A stretch of DNA of 32,166 nucleotides from NCBI GenBank assembly GCA_020848545.1, contig JADLHZ010000034.1:1-32166 (forward strand). The letters run 5' to 3'. Below the pieces are notes generated by a model. It did not search any database, was not told where the DNA came from, and worked only from the letters and a program-made list of their open reading frames with translations. The first letter of the stretch is position 1; each line of letters starts with the position of its first letter. The DNA comes from Deltaproteobacteria bacterium. Lineage in GTDB: Bacteria; Myxococcota; JADLHZ01. Positions 8,977 through 17,590 of this stretch are shown here, piece after piece. Both the position numbers and the translations under genes were made by a program.

Positions 8977-9996
8977 TCAGGTCGTCGCGACCGCCATCAC
9001 GTGCGAGCGCCAAGTCACGGGGCGAAACGCGCGCAGCGGAAACTCCACCGTCAACTCGCCGGAGAGAAAGAGCCGAGAAGCGCGGCGAAAGGCGTGTTGA
9101 AACTGCCAGTAGCGGCGTACGAAATCTCGGGTGCCGGCAGCTCGCGCGTCTGCCCATGCGATCATCCGTCTGCGCCATTCGAACCATGGCGGCGGCGGCG
9201 ATTGTGTTCGATTCTCCCTACTCATTGCCATCACCCGCTCAGCGCCGACGACAGTGGCCCCGGTTTCGGCTCGACGTCGCGTCGCTTCGGCGGAGATCTC
9301 CTCCACGAGCTCGCGTACGAGCTTCCGCCTTTCAATTTCCTCAACGGCCGCCCAGGCCGGCAGCGGGGACAGGGCAATGACGTACGTCTCAAAGAAGTCG
9401 GCGCGGTCGACATGTGCAGGCTCTTGCTTGCGAGCCTCGAGCTGCAAAGCGCGCTTGTAGCGAGTGGCGTCGAGCCAGTCCCCTTTCATCTCGTCGCCAT
9501 CAACGAGCGCTCTGACGGATTGCACCCCGGGCCAATGCTCCGGCCTCTCGACGAGGTCCTCTTTGACGCCTTGGCTCAGGACGTATCTGAGCGCGTTCAC
9601 TTGGCTCTCAGGCGTGGGAAGCGCCGTCGCCACGAGCCCGCTCCACATTCCGCCGCGCCAATCGACGTCGGGCCGACCGCCCCACCGCCGAGAGATCTCG
9701 CGCTTGATGAAACCCATGAACGCGGGGAGCTCGTTGGCCGGCCCGGTCGCGATCGCATGGAGGTGATTCGACATGAAGACAATCGCGTGCAACGACACGG
9801 CCGGGTAGACGATCTGCGCGCGCCCGACCACGCCCGCGATCAGGTTGTTCAACTCCGCGCACGGAACGAGGAGAAAGCGACTTTGGAATGTCTTCGAGAT
9901 CAGGTGCATCGGCGTGCTCTCGTCGATGAAGCGCGCATGGTGACCACCTGCGAAGAGCTTGAGCTCGTCTTCTTCGGATACGCCAGCGTCATCCAT
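8977..9996 (-). CDS. REP-associated tyrosine transposase (RAYT), Y1/HUH superfamily
   Basis: The 339-residue product has an IS200-like Y1 transposase domain at about residues 28-150. It contains the PMHLISKTFQSRFLLVP segment, the HUH motif H78-L-H80 (MSNHLHAIA) that binds the metal, and ALRYVLSQGVKEDLVERPEHWPG. Tyr138 in that last segment is the likely nucleophile. RAYTs cut and rejoin single-stranded DNA at REP hairpins. The remaining ~180 residues are basic and helical and end in EWRRR...RRYWQFQHAFRRASRLFLSGEL, as in the myxobacterial branch of this family. REP-like copies lie on both sides (8719-8930 and 10067-10092), which fits a domesticated RAYT with its own repeats. The ATG at 9996 gives the expected short lead into the domain. 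It is apparently intact. Confidence 0.88.
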   Translation of the reverse strand: MDDAGVSEEDELKLFAGGHHARFIDESTPMHLISKTFQSRFLLVPCAELNNLIAGVVGRAQIVYPAVSLHAIVFMSNHLHAIATGPANELPAFMGFIKREISRRWGGRPDVDWRGGMWSGLVATALPTPESQVNALRYVLSQGVKEDLVERPEHWPGVQSVRALVDGDEMKGDWLDATRYKRALQLEARKQEPAHVDRADFFETYVIALSPLPAWAAVEEIERRKLVRELVEEISAEATRRRAETGATVVGAERVMAMSRENRTQSPPPPWFEWRRRMIAWADARAAGTRDFVRRYWQFQHAFRRASRLFLSGELTVEFPLRAFRPVTWRSHVMAVATT

Positions 9997-10047
9997 CCGC
10001 GATGTTTATCGGCGTGGAGGGTGTCACCGCGCTGTCGAAGGCGGCGC

Positions 10048-10064
10048 TGTCCGAAAATCGGACA
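10048..10064. promoter_or_regulatory. Palindromic operator (TGTCC-N7-GGACA), copy 1
   Basis: Arms TGTCCGA and TCGGACA are perfect inverted repeats around AAA. The centre is at 10056, 62 bases before the GTG start at 10118. The same dyad recurs at 17591-17611 and 23128-23150 at nearly the same distance from a start codon. Confidence 0.7.
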
Positions 10065-10066
10065 CA

Positions 10067-10092
10067 CGATCGTAGTTCCTCCTCGATCAGCT
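10067..10092 (+). repeat. REP-like element copy on the 5' side of the RAYT gene
   Basis: CGATCGTAGTTCCTCCTCGA followed by TCAGCT matches the left-hand copies with minor end changes. It lies between operator copy 1 and the -10 region of the 10118 gene. Confidence 0.8.
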
Positions 10093-10105
10093 ACCCCGAA
10101 TTGTC

Positions 10106-10111
10106 TACACT
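10106..10111 (+). promoter_or_regulatory. Putative -10 element of a leaderless promoter
   Basis: TACACT fits TAnnnT and ends 6 bases before the GTG start at 10118. No Shine-Dalgarno is visible. The position would place transcription initiation at or next to the start codon. Confidence 0.45.
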
Positions 10112-10117
10112 GAACCC

Positions 10118-12253
10118 GTGCGGATCACCGGCCTGCTCGCGCTCGGCCTCAGCGCCTGTCTCCACTTCGGCCCCGTGCTCGGAGTCGAGGACAACACCGT
10201 CCTCACCGGAGACTGCGTCCCATCGGCCTGCGACGCCGGCAGCTGCGGTGTCTTCGACGACGGCTGCGGGACGGCGCTCGACTGCGGCGGCTGTCCCGAG
10301 GGCGAGACGTGCGGCGGTGGTGGCATCGATCGCACGTGCGGGGCGCCGCAGCTCACGGACCTCGCGGTGGCGCTCGCCAACGTGCCGGCCACGGTCGAGC
10401 TCGGCGCGCCGATGACGTTCGCTGTGATCGCCAGTAACGCCAGCGCGGCGGCCGCCGTCGGCGCCAGCATCAGCGTGCCGTTGCCAGCCCCGTTCTCCTC
10501 GGTGACTTGGACGTGCACGGCGATGGGAGACGCGCTGTGCCCGGCGGCGAGCGGCTCCGGGACGATCGCGGCGGTCGCGCGGATCGGGGCGCTCTCGAGC
10601 CTCACGTTCGCGGTGACGGCGACGATCGCCGTCGATGCGGCCGCGAGCCCGATCACGACGAGCGCGAGCGTCAACGTGACGAGCAGCATCGACCCCGTGG
10701 CGGCCAACAACGTCGCCAATCTGTCGCTTCCCGTCGCGCTCCCCGAGCTCAGCTCGCTCGCGTTGACCGGCGCGGGGACGTTCGCGACCCAGGTGCGGGT
10801 CGGGGTCGGCAACATCACCTTGGCCGTCTCCGGCACAAAGCTGCGCGGCGTCACCGGCCTGACGATCATCCCCGTGGCGGGGGCTGCGCTCGTGGTTTCG
10901 AGTCTCAACGTCACCGGAGCGGCGGCGTTGGGGGCCGTCGTCAACGTCTTGCACGGCGCCGTGGTCGGCAGCTACGCGGTGCGCGCCATCAACGTGGCCG
11001 GCGCGTCGGCGCCGATCGCGCTCGAGGTCACCGCGATCACCGCCGGCGGCAGCGGCACTGACATCGGCCTCGACGCCGTCGGCACGACGCTGAAGCCCTT
11101 TCGCACCTTGCACCACGCGATCTCGGTGGCGGCGTCGGGGGATCGGATCGCGCTCGGCACCGGCGACTACAGCGCCGAGCCATGGCCGGTGTGCGCCTCG
11201 CCGCCGTGCGGATCGACGCTCGCGAATGTGCCTGCGGGCGTGACGATCGAAGGCGTCGCGGGAAGCGCCAGTGAGAGCGCGACCACGGTGACGCACACCG
11301 TGCTCGACGCCGGCTACACCGCGGCCTCGTGCTCGGTGGCCGGATCGGACAACAGCGCCTTCGTTCTCGACGCGGGCGGGAGCCCGATCACCCTGAAGAA
11401 TCTCGCGCTGCGCGGCTTTCGCAACGCCGTCGTCGTTCGCGGCGCGGCCAGCGGACCGATCCCGGCCGGAGACGTGATCCTCGACTCCGTTCGCATCGAA
11501 GGCAACTGCGACACCGGCGTGAACATCAATCGCGGCGTGCGCGTGCGCGTCCGCGGCCCCGCGCTCGGCGCACCGGGGTCGCCGCCGCCGACGACGATCT
11601 ACGGGCATCAATACGGCATCATCGCGACGGGCATCGTCATCGATCACCCGCTCGGCGCCCCGTCGACCAACGTCGCTGAGCTCTTCTTCGATGGGCAAGT
11701 CAACGTCCATGACAACGGCACCGGCGTGGTCGCGCGCAAGGCGGTGCGCGTGCAGGTCAACGGCAAAGCGATCTTCACGCTCAACGGCATCGGCATCGAG
11801 TTTCAGAACGAGGACAACAACGCCGCCCCTGGCTATTCGCTCGACGTCGTCGCCGACGCCGGCGCGTTTCACGAGTTTCGGCGCCACCCCGGCGTTCCGA
11901 TCTCGACCCGAGCGCGGACGCGCATTCGGCGTACGCACTTCTCCAACGCCGCCAGCTCGGGGACGCCGCCGCCGATGTTCATCATGCAGCAAAGCGGGCC
12001 CTGCTTCGCGCTGCAGCTCGGCGATGGGGCGGAGCGCGGGGACAACGACTTCGCGCTCTCGCAGCTCCCGGTGAACAGCGCCGACTCCGTCGGCATCCAG
12101 GCGGCCTCGCCGCCCTGTCCGGTCGAGATGAGTGCCAACACGTGGTCGTCCTACCTTGGAGCCCTCGGCGCGCCGGCGCCGGGCAACTACCCGGGGACGC
12201 TCAGTCCGTATTGGACCAACGGGCCGGTCGATGTGTTGCCCGACCCACCGTAG
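10118..12253 (+). CDS. DUF11/DUF1565 right-handed beta-helix lipoprotein
   Basis: GTG 10118 gives a compact lipoprotein signal (LLALGLSAC, lipidated Cys14) in a 711-residue product. Residues about 33-75 form a cysteine cluster (GCGTALDCGGCPEGETC) common in myxobacterial surface proteins. Residues about 85-210 resemble DUF11 (DLAVALANVPATVELGAPMTFAV). An IPT/Ig-like stretch follows. From about residue 325, TTLKPFRTLHHAISVAASGD is the DUF1565 signature leading into a parallel beta-helix (TLKNLALRGFRNAVVVRG, DSVRIEGNCDTGVNINRG). Such helices bind or modify surface polysaccharide in some families, but no catalytic residues were identified. It is probably a single-gene unit driven by the promoter and dyad directly upstream. 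Confidence 0.92.
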   Translation: MRITGLLALGLSACLHFGPVLGVEDNTVLTGDCVPSACDAGSCGVFDDGCGTALDCGGCPEGETCGGGGIDRTCGAPQLTDLAVALANVPATVELGAPMTFAVIASNASAAAAVGASISVPLPAPFSSVTWTCTAMGDALCPAASGSGTIAAVARIGALSSLTFAVTATIAVDAAASPITTSASVNVTSSIDPVAANNVANLSLPVALPELSSLALTGAGTFATQVRVGVGNITLAVSGTKLRGVTGLTIIPVAGAALVVSSLNVTGAAALGAVVNVLHGAVVGSYAVRAINVAGASAPIALEVTAITAGGSGTDIGLDAVGTTLKPFRTLHHAISVAASGDRIALGTGDYSAEPWPVCASPPCGSTLANVPAGVTIEGVAGSASESATTVTHTVLDAGYTAASCSVAGSDNSAFVLDAGGSPITLKNLALRGFRNAVVVRGAASGPIPAGDVILDSVRIEGNCDTGVNINRGVRVRVRGPALGAPGSPPPTTIYGHQYGIIATGIVIDHPLGAPSTNVAELFFDGQVNVHDNGTGVVARKAVRVQVNGKAIFTLNGIGIEFQNEDNNAAPGYSLDVVADAGAFHEFRRHPGVPISTRARTRIRRTHFSNAASSGTPPPMFIMQQSGPCFALQLGDGAERGDNDFALSQLPVNSADSVGIQAASPPCPVEMSANTWSSYLGALGAPAPGNYPGTLSPYWTNGPVDVLPDPP

Positions 12254-12357
12254 GCCGTTGGCGGCGCAACGGCGTGTTCGCGACGGCGCAAGCGATCGGG
12301 CTCAAGCGCACCGCTCGCATGGGGTAGCCGAGGTCCTTGACACAAGACTGAGCAGAG

Positions 12358-12389
12358 GGCGACACGTGAACGGTCGCCGTCAGAGGAAC
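12358..12389 (+). promoter_or_regulatory. 5' leader hairpin and Shine-Dalgarno of the methyltransferase gene
   Basis: GGCGAC (12358-12363) and GTCGCC (12373-12378) are perfect inverted arms around nine bases. AGAGGAA (12383-12389) then sits four bases before ATG 12394. A TTGACA hexamer is present at 12337-12342, but no good -10 follows it. Confidence 0.4.
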
Positions 12390-12393
12390 CAGC

Positions 12394-13173
12394 ATGGCCG
12401 TCGATTTCGGGAAGACAGCCAACGACTACGTCAAGTATCGGGCTGGCTTCCCCGATTCGGTATTCGACATCTTGGCGTCGCGCGGGATCATCGCGCCTCG
12501 AATGAAGGCGGTGGACCTTGGAACTGGTACCGGCGTCGTCGCTCGAGCGCTCGTAGAACGTGGTCTCCACGTCGTCGGCGTCGACCCCTCGGCCGAGCTG
12601 CTCGCCGCCGCACGAAAGCACGGCCCCAAGTCCATCATCTATGTCGAGGGGAGCGCGGAATCGACTGGTCTCGAGCAATTGTCGTTCGACGTCGCGATTG
12701 CCGGTCAATGTTGGCACTGGCTCGACGGTGTTGCGGCGGGGCGCGAAGCGTATCGATTGCTCAAACCCGGAGGCTGCTTGGCGATCGCGCATCGCGATTG
12801 GATCGAGCTGCCCGACAACGTTCCCGGGCAAACGTCCGCGCTGATGGAAAAATTCAACAGCGATGAACGTGCGTGGCTGCCTGAGCGGCTGAGCTTACGT
12901 TCCGGCATCTATCCTCGCTGGTTTTCCGATCTCAGGATGACGGGATTCGGTGAGATTGAATCCTGCACCTTCGATTTCACACTGCCGTTCTCGCATGATG
13001 AGTGGCGCGGACGGATGCGCGCATGTTCCAAGATCGGCGCGTCGCTACCTGCTGCTGCGGCCGAACGCTTCGACTCTGAGCTCGAAGCTTTGCTCGAAAA
13101 GCAGTTCCCGGCCGAACCACTCATCATTCCGCACCGGGCCTTTCTCGTGTGGGGTAGGAAGCCCTCCGCGTGA
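12394..13173 (+). CDS. Class I SAM-dependent methyltransferase (Methyltransf_11 type)
   Basis: This is a 259-residue cytoplasmic protein. Motif I is VDLGTGTGVVARAL (residues about 40-53), the SAM-binding glycine loop. Motif II has the acidic residue in VVGVDPSAELL. Motif IV is FDVAIAGQCWHWLD, and RLLKPGGCLAIAHRDW is the post-III strand. The opening FGKTANDYVKYRAGFPD is typical of small-molecule methyltransferases of the Methyltransf_11 group. The substrate cannot be read from the sequence. The start is supported by AGAGGAA upstream. It stands alone between converging and unrelated neighbours. Confidence 0.93.
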   Translation: MAVDFGKTANDYVKYRAGFPDSVFDILASRGIIAPRMKAVDLGTGTGVVARALVERGLHVVGVDPSAELLAAARKHGPKSIIYVEGSAESTGLEQLSFDVAIAGQCWHWLDGVAAGREAYRLLKPGGCLAIAHRDWIELPDNVPGQTSALMEKFNSDERAWLPERLSLRSGIYPRWFSDLRMTGFGEIESCTFDFTLPFSHDEWRGRMRACSKIGASLPAAAAERFDSELEALLEKQFPAEPLIIPHRAFLVWGRKPSA

Positions 13174-13520
13174 ACGATTGTCGACGCTCGGGCTGAATCG
13201 ATAGTCACCGGATAGTTTTTGCACCGCCAGCAGGTATTCTCGACGAACGCTACGCAATCGCTGCGACTGCGCCGGCCGGCGTCGTCAGTCATGCGACGGC
13301 GCCGAGGCTGCTGCGATCACCAAGGCGGCCTTCAAGCACGGTGCGAACACGCAACACCGTCATGTCCTCGCCGTTTGGTTGGGTCGGGGGAATGCCCATC
13401 AGCTCGAGCCTTCTGCACGCGAGAATACGCTGGATCCTCTCGCGAGGTGAACCAGTAAGGCGCGTCGTGCGCCAAGCGCGAAGGTAGCGAAAAGGACGAG
13501 GCTCCGCCGCGATGGCGGGC
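13174..13520. other. Intergenic region between convergent genes; no gene recognised
   Basis: The methyltransferase and the minus-strand peptidase gene converge here. Open frames are short, arginine-rich and lack ribosome-binding sites. GGCGC/GCGCC arms at 13459-13473 and CCGCC/GGCGG arms at 13504-13518 could form hairpins. The second, read on the minus strand just after the peptidase stop, is followed by TTTT only after a gap, so it is a weak terminator candidate. Confidence 0.5.
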
Positions 13521-16079
13521 TCAGAAGGGCGGCGCGACGAACCTGACGCGCACCGATCGCGACGCCGTTTGGCCGTTGGCGTCGGTCACGTGGAGCGAGA
13601 GGTCGCCGTGTCCGTAGTCGATGCAGGCGCCCTTGTCGTAGACTGGCGTCCAACTCGGCGCCCCGCCAAAGCCGACGTCAATCTCTGGGCAGCCGTCCTT
13701 ATCCGTGAAGTGCCAGGTCCAGCGATACTGTAGCGGTTCGGCTCCGCCGCTCGCCGTGCCGATGAGGTTCAGCGTCGCCATCGATCCCCAAGTGCCCATC
13801 TTCAAGTACGGATCGTAAACCGGGTTTTGCGTCGCCTCCGGTCCTGCGAGGAGGAGGTTTCCGTCGATGGCGATGGTCGTCACCAGCGGCACCGGTGGTG
13901 GGTCGACCACGTTCACCGTCAGTAGGGTTGACGCCGTCGCGTTGCCGACGTCCGTTGCCGAAAGCTGGATCGTATGGGCGCCGTTGCTGGCGAAGCTGCT
14001 CATCTGGCTGCACGCGGTCGATCCCAAGACGTTCCCGTCGATCGTCCAATGGCAAGGGAGGTCGACGATGAAGCCCGAGCCGTTGTCACCCCTTGCTTCG
14101 CCGACCAGCTGAAACAGCGAGCCACGGGAGATATTGGCAAACGGCGAGATGATCGACACTTGCGGCTTGCCGAAGCCGCGGCGCACCGCAACGAAGCTCG
14201 CAGAGCCCCCGCCGACCGTGCCGGCCATGACGCCTGTTTCGCCGCCAAAGAGGTAACCCTCGTAGCTCTGCCCCTGGAGTTGGAAATGGAACGAGCGCGG
14301 GTTCGCGCGACTCACCGTTGCCACGAGCGCGCCGCCGCCCCACTCGTTGCCAGTGACCAAGCCGGTCTCCGAAGCGACCGCGCGGACGGTGAAGCTCCCG
14401 CTCGGAATGTCTTTTCCGTAAACCTGCCACTCGCCGACGTAGGAGGCGAACGAGACTCCCGTCGTCACGGCTTCTCCCACCAAGTAGCGGGCCTTGTTGC
14501 CATAAAAACCGTAGGTTTCCCCGTCACGGTTGTCGTGCACGGTGCCGGCCACGGTCTCATTGTCATCGGCAAGGAAGCCGGAGAAATGGAGCCCACTGAG
14601 CTCGCCGTAACCGCGCGCGCCGGTGTTGCCCCAATCGATGTAAAAATCGATGTGGCGGCCATTGATGACGCCATTGACCCGTCGCGCCTGATTGTCCGGG
14701 CCGTAGTACGTGCCGAGACGATGGTCGGCGGCGCCGCTCTTGAAGGCGAAGACCGCCGAGTCCGGCGCGTGGTAGATATCGAGCAGCCCTTGCCATCCGT
14801 CGTGATCGAGGTGGTAGCGCCCGAGAAAGAGCTGCTCCGGTGGCGGGGCAGCATTTGGCGGCGCCACCGCCCCGATGACGGCCGCCTCGTAGATCTTGCG
14901 CTCGGTGACCCATTGGTAGCTGAACCAAACGTAGCCGTCGTCGGCAAAACCCGTGCCCCAAGAGTTCTTCACGCGAAACGCCTGCTTGGCATCGTCGTAG
15001 CCTATGATCAGCATCGCGTGCCCGGCCCAGAATGTCTTCCCCGGCTCCCACACGTCATTGGTCCACTTCGCGTCATCGTCCAAACCGACAGAGAAGGCGA
15101 TCTCGTGGCCGCTCGCCACCTGGCGCTTGTACCAATCCAGCGAAGCGAGCTGCGTCCCCGAGGCAAACAGCGCTTGCGTCGAGGCATATCGAGCGGTCGC
15201 CTGAGCATTCGGCGGAAACATCGTCGTGGTCAGCGCCCACGGGATGTTGAAAGTCGCCGGGACTCGACTGAGATTGACATCGTCGGCCACCCGCTGCGGA
15301 CTCGTGTAAGCGATCGCCGGATTCCAGGAGGCCGTCATCTGCAAGCTACGGCTGCTCACATAGGGCATGGCTGACTCCTCCGGCAGCGCGAGCTTGCCAC
15401 TGCTCAGCAGTCGGAGGTTGTAGACGACGCTGCCGCCGCCCCAGGTGCCCACAGTGTTCTCCATCTGACTTGGCGGCTTCGGGCGGTGGTCACCGTTGAC
15501 GTCCACGACGGTGTCCCAAGAGTCGAGGGTGTCCATCTTCTGAATGTGGTTGAGCCACTGCTCGGAGAGATCCAAGGTGACGCCGTGGGTTCGCTTGTAC
15601 GCGGCCTCGATCGCAGCCACGGTGGCGAAGTCAATGCAGGTGTCGCGGCCGCCCTGGTCCTTGACCGGCGTCTGAAAGCCAGAAAGGTCGACGCTCGCCG
15701 GCAGCTGTTCCCGGGCCGGCCCGCCGGGAGCCACTTCCGCGACCGGCGCAAAACGATCCTGGTACCAGAGCATTTCCTCTCGAGGCATCAGTAAGACGGT
15801 CGAGCCGTCCGGAAGCTTGAGCGCGGGCCTGCCCTCGACCGTGACGGCCTCTCCGATCGCGGTGACCGCCTCGGGGCCCGTCTGCGAAGTGGTTGCCTCG
15901 CTCGGCGCTGGTCCGCTCGTGCTGCTCGCGTCGGCATTCACAGCGATCGTCTCGACCCGGCGGTGGTCGCGCCAAGCGCCCGCACTGCACGCGACGAGCA
16001 GTGCGGCCGCGCACAGACATGAGTTCACTGCGATGCGCGAGCGGATTCGACGTGGGTGGGCTTTGTTCTCGTATGGCAT
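13521..16079 (-). CDS. Secreted lipoprotein papain-like (C1-type) cysteine peptidase with C-terminal Ig/PKD-like domains
   Basis: ATG 16079 follows AGGAGG on the coding strand. The 852-residue product has an N-terminal signal ending in a lipobox (ALLVAC, lipidated Cys31). A papain fold follows: oxyanion Gln142 and nucleophile Cys148 in PVKDQGGRDTCIDFATVAAIE, His354 in GHAMLIIGYDD, and Asn372 in VKNSWGTGFADDGYVWFSY. The whole catalytic set is therefore present. The Cys motif is DTCIDFA rather than the classic GSCWAF. The region from about residue 410 to 640 is beta-rich and not recognised. Two Ig/PKD-like domains end the protein (PQVSIISPFANISRGS; DPYLKMGTWGSMATLNLIG). It is expected on the cell surface or in the periplasm. 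Substrate unknown. It is the last gene of a minus-strand group. Confidence 0.9.
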   Translation of the reverse strand: MPYENKAHPRRIRSRIAVNSCLCAAALLVACSAGAWRDHRRVETIAVNADASSTSGPAPSEATTSQTGPEAVTAIGEAVTVEGRPALKLPDGSTVLLMPREEMLWYQDRFAPVAEVAPGGPAREQLPASVDLSGFQTPVKDQGGRDTCIDFATVAAIEAAYKRTHGVTLDLSEQWLNHIQKMDTLDSWDTVVDVNGDHRPKPPSQMENTVGTWGGGSVVYNLRLLSSGKLALPEESAMPYVSSRSLQMTASWNPAIAYTSPQRVADDVNLSRVPATFNIPWALTTTMFPPNAQATARYASTQALFASGTQLASLDWYKRQVASGHEIAFSVGLDDDAKWTNDVWEPGKTFWAGHAMLIIGYDDAKQAFRVKNSWGTGFADDGYVWFSYQWVTERKIYEAAVIGAVAPPNAAPPPEQLFLGRYHLDHDGWQGLLDIYHAPDSAVFAFKSGAADHRLGTYYGPDNQARRVNGVINGRHIDFYIDWGNTGARGYGELSGLHFSGFLADDNETVAGTVHDNRDGETYGFYGNKARYLVGEAVTTGVSFASYVGEWQVYGKDIPSGSFTVRAVASETGLVTGNEWGGGALVATVSRANPRSFHFQLQGQSYEGYLFGGETGVMAGTVGGGSASFVAVRRGFGKPQVSIISPFANISRGSLFQLVGEARGDNGSGFIVDLPCHWTIDGNVLGSTACSQMSSFASNGAHTIQLSATDVGNATASTLLTVNVVDPPPVPLVTTIAIDGNLLLAGPEATQNPVYDPYLKMGTWGSMATLNLIGTASGGAEPLQYRWTWHFTDKDGCPEIDVGFGGAPSWTPVYDKGACIDYGHGDLSLHVTDANGQTASRSVRVRFVAPPF

Positions 16080-16206
16080 TCTTGCCTCCTGCGAGAACTA
16101 CCCGCCGGGGGCCGAGGCCGATTGACGAGTGATTGCGCCAGGCGGCCAAAGTCTTTCGCCGGCGCGGCAAAAGAGCGTTCTTCACGCAACCTGGTCTGGT
16201 TCCCGA

Positions 16207-16677
16207 TCATGATGGCGGCAGCCGCGAGACGACGGTAAGCGCCAGCTGCTTGAGCGCGTCGAGGCTCGGCCTGCCCGCAGGCGCGGTTTCGATGACCGCG
16301 AAGAAGCGCCCTTTGCTGCGCACAGACAGGATGATCTGCACGCTGCCCGCGCTGTCGCCTTGCACAAATGCCGCGTCGCCAATGCCGGTGAGGTCGCTCG
16401 CCGCCACGGCGTGCTTGCGATCGTAGTCGAAGCGCCTCTGCGCCTCGCTCGCGCTCTCGGCGTAGAACGTCAGGTCTAGGTTGCTGCCGTCGGCCATGTC
16501 CCAATTGCAGGACTGGTTCTCCGCGCGACCCGGGCCGAAGGGCAGGCCGGTCGCGGCACCGACCTCGGCTTGACTGAGCAACGCGCAGACGTCGATGGTC
16601 TGACTCGCAGGGGCTGGTGCGCCGCAACCGGCGAGCACGACGACGAAGGTCATTGTCCAAGAACGACTGATACGCAT
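16207..16677 (-). CDS. DUF3558-like lipoprotein
   Basis: ATG 16677 was chosen because it follows GGAAGG on the coding strand and yields a clean lipoprotein signal (MTFVVVLAGC, lipidated Cys17). A longer frame back to 16794 has no signal. The 156-residue product carries the DUF3558-type pattern: DVCALLSQAEVGAATG, then QSCNWDMADGSNLDLTFY with a likely disulphide between the two cysteines, then GIGDAAFVQG and IILSVRSKGRFFAVIE. Proteins of this type are secreted and of unknown function. It lies 37 bases downstream of the AraC regulator and 127 bases upstream of the peptidase on the same strand, so the three may be co-transcribed. Confidence 0.82.
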   Translation of the reverse strand: MRISRSWTMTFVVVLAGCGAPAPASQTIDVCALLSQAEVGAATGLPFGPGRAENQSCNWDMADGSNLDLTFYAESASEAQRRFDYDRKHAVAASDLTGIGDAAFVQGDSAGSVQIILSVRSKGRFFAVIETAPAGRPSLDALKQLALTVVSRLPPS

Positions 16678-16714
16678 TGGGGGTTCCTTCCGTTCTCCAA
16701 AATGACACCGCGTT

Positions 16715-17422
16715 TCACGCGGCACATCGATCTTCCGTGCTCTCGCCGCGCTCGAGGGCGCGCCAGCGCTGAGGGGACATGCCCTCGAGCTCACGAAAGA
16801 TCTGGCTCAAGCGCGACCCGCCCTGCAGGCCCACCTCGAAGGCGATGCGCTTGATCGGCTGATTCGTCCGCGCGAGCAGCTTCTTCGCTTGCGCGAGCCG
16901 CGACTGCTTCAGCTCGCGCTCGAAGGACGTGCCGGCAGCGCGCAGTCGGCGGCGCAGCGTGCGCACAGACATCGCCAGGTTCGCGGCGACGCCGTCGATC
17001 GATCGTGCCGAGCCATGGCGCATCAGGCATTCGCGCAAGCGACAACGGACGTCGAGGGCGACCGGATCGCTTTGGCGAAAGCTCGCGGCGAACTGAACGA
17101 ACGCGGTGTCATCGACGCTGCGCGCGCTCGCACACGGCTCGCCGAGCTCGACAGCGAGCCCTGCGATCGACATACCGATCGTCCCGGCGGGACGCACGAG
17201 CACACTCGCGACCGCGCGGGGCCAGCCTGACAGGAGCGTCAGCAGCGCGTCGTCATCGACGCCCGTCACCGTCTCGAATGAGACGACGATGCGCGCAGCG
17301 GGCGTCTCGAGCAGCTCTACGATCTGGCTGGCGACGGGCTGGCTCAAATGCCCCCAGACCATGATCCCGAGCGTTCCCTCTTGGGCGTAGGCGGCGCATT
17401 GCGTGCGTTCTTCGTGGTCCAT
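16715..17422 (-). CDS. AraC-family transcriptional regulator
   Basis: The C-terminal ~95 residues form a double helix-turn-helix of the AraC type (GVAANLAMSVRTLRRRLRAAG; IKRIAFEVGLQGGSRLSQIFRELEGMSPQRWR). The N-terminal ~130 residues (GTLGIMVWGHLSQPVASQIVELLE ... ARIVVSFETVTGVDDDALLTLLSGW) resemble the STAS-like sensing domain found in some myxobacterial AraC proteins. ATG 17422 was chosen because this domain begins just after it. The frame stays open upstream, but that stretch has no domain and overlaps palindromes. Length is 235 residues. It is divergent from the TPR/OMP operon at 17660, so it could regulate either that operon or its own downstream lipoprotein and peptidase genes. Confidence 0.87.
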   Translation of the reverse strand: MDHEERTQCAAYAQEGTLGIMVWGHLSQPVASQIVELLETPAARIVVSFETVTGVDDDALLTLLSGWPRAVASVLVRPAGTIGMSIAGLAVELGEPCASARSVDDTAFVQFAASFRQSDPVALDVRCRLRECLMRHGSARSIDGVAANLAMSVRTLRRRLRAAGTSFERELKQSRLAQAKKLLARTNQPIKRIAFEVGLQGGSRLSQIFRELEGMSPQRWRALERGESTEDRCAA

Positions 17423-17509
17423 ACTCCACCCGACGCAAGCCTCATGCCGGCTTTGGCTAACCGCTGTCAGCGCGACTTCATTGAGGAAATTCCTGCTCGG
17501 ATGGACGGA

Positions 17510-17523
17510 GTGTAACGTTACAC
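17510..17523. promoter_or_regulatory. Perfect 14-bp palindrome GTGTAACGTTACAC
   Basis: The sequence equals its own reverse complement. It lies 88 bases upstream of the AraC start in the divergent region. Such dyads are typical binding sites for dimeric helix-turn-helix repressors of the TetR kind. No regulator is assigned. Confidence 0.5.
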
Positions 17524-17590
17524 GGTGTCTCGTGACGTCGGCCTCTATCGCAGCCCAAGGGGGCGCTATTCCTCCCACCTGAAAAGCGAA

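Noticed and set aside
8956-10113. Plus-strand open frame of 385 codons opposite the RAYT gene
   Set aside because: No recognisable domain, whereas the minus strand has the HUH motif and the conserved transposase segments.
10091-11992. Long minus-strand open frame (over 600 codons) opposite the beta-helix lipoprotein
   Set aside because: Arginine/alanine-rich with no domains or ribosome-binding site. It is a high-GC shadow of the plus-strand gene, which has a signal peptide and recognisable domains.
13219-13458. Small gene in the convergent intergenic region
   Set aside because: 79 codons with Arg/Cys-rich composition, no ribosome-binding site and no recognisable motif.
13974-15374. Plus-strand open frame of 466 codons opposite the peptidase gene
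   Set aside because: Composition is shadow-like. The minus strand carries the complete papain catalytic set.
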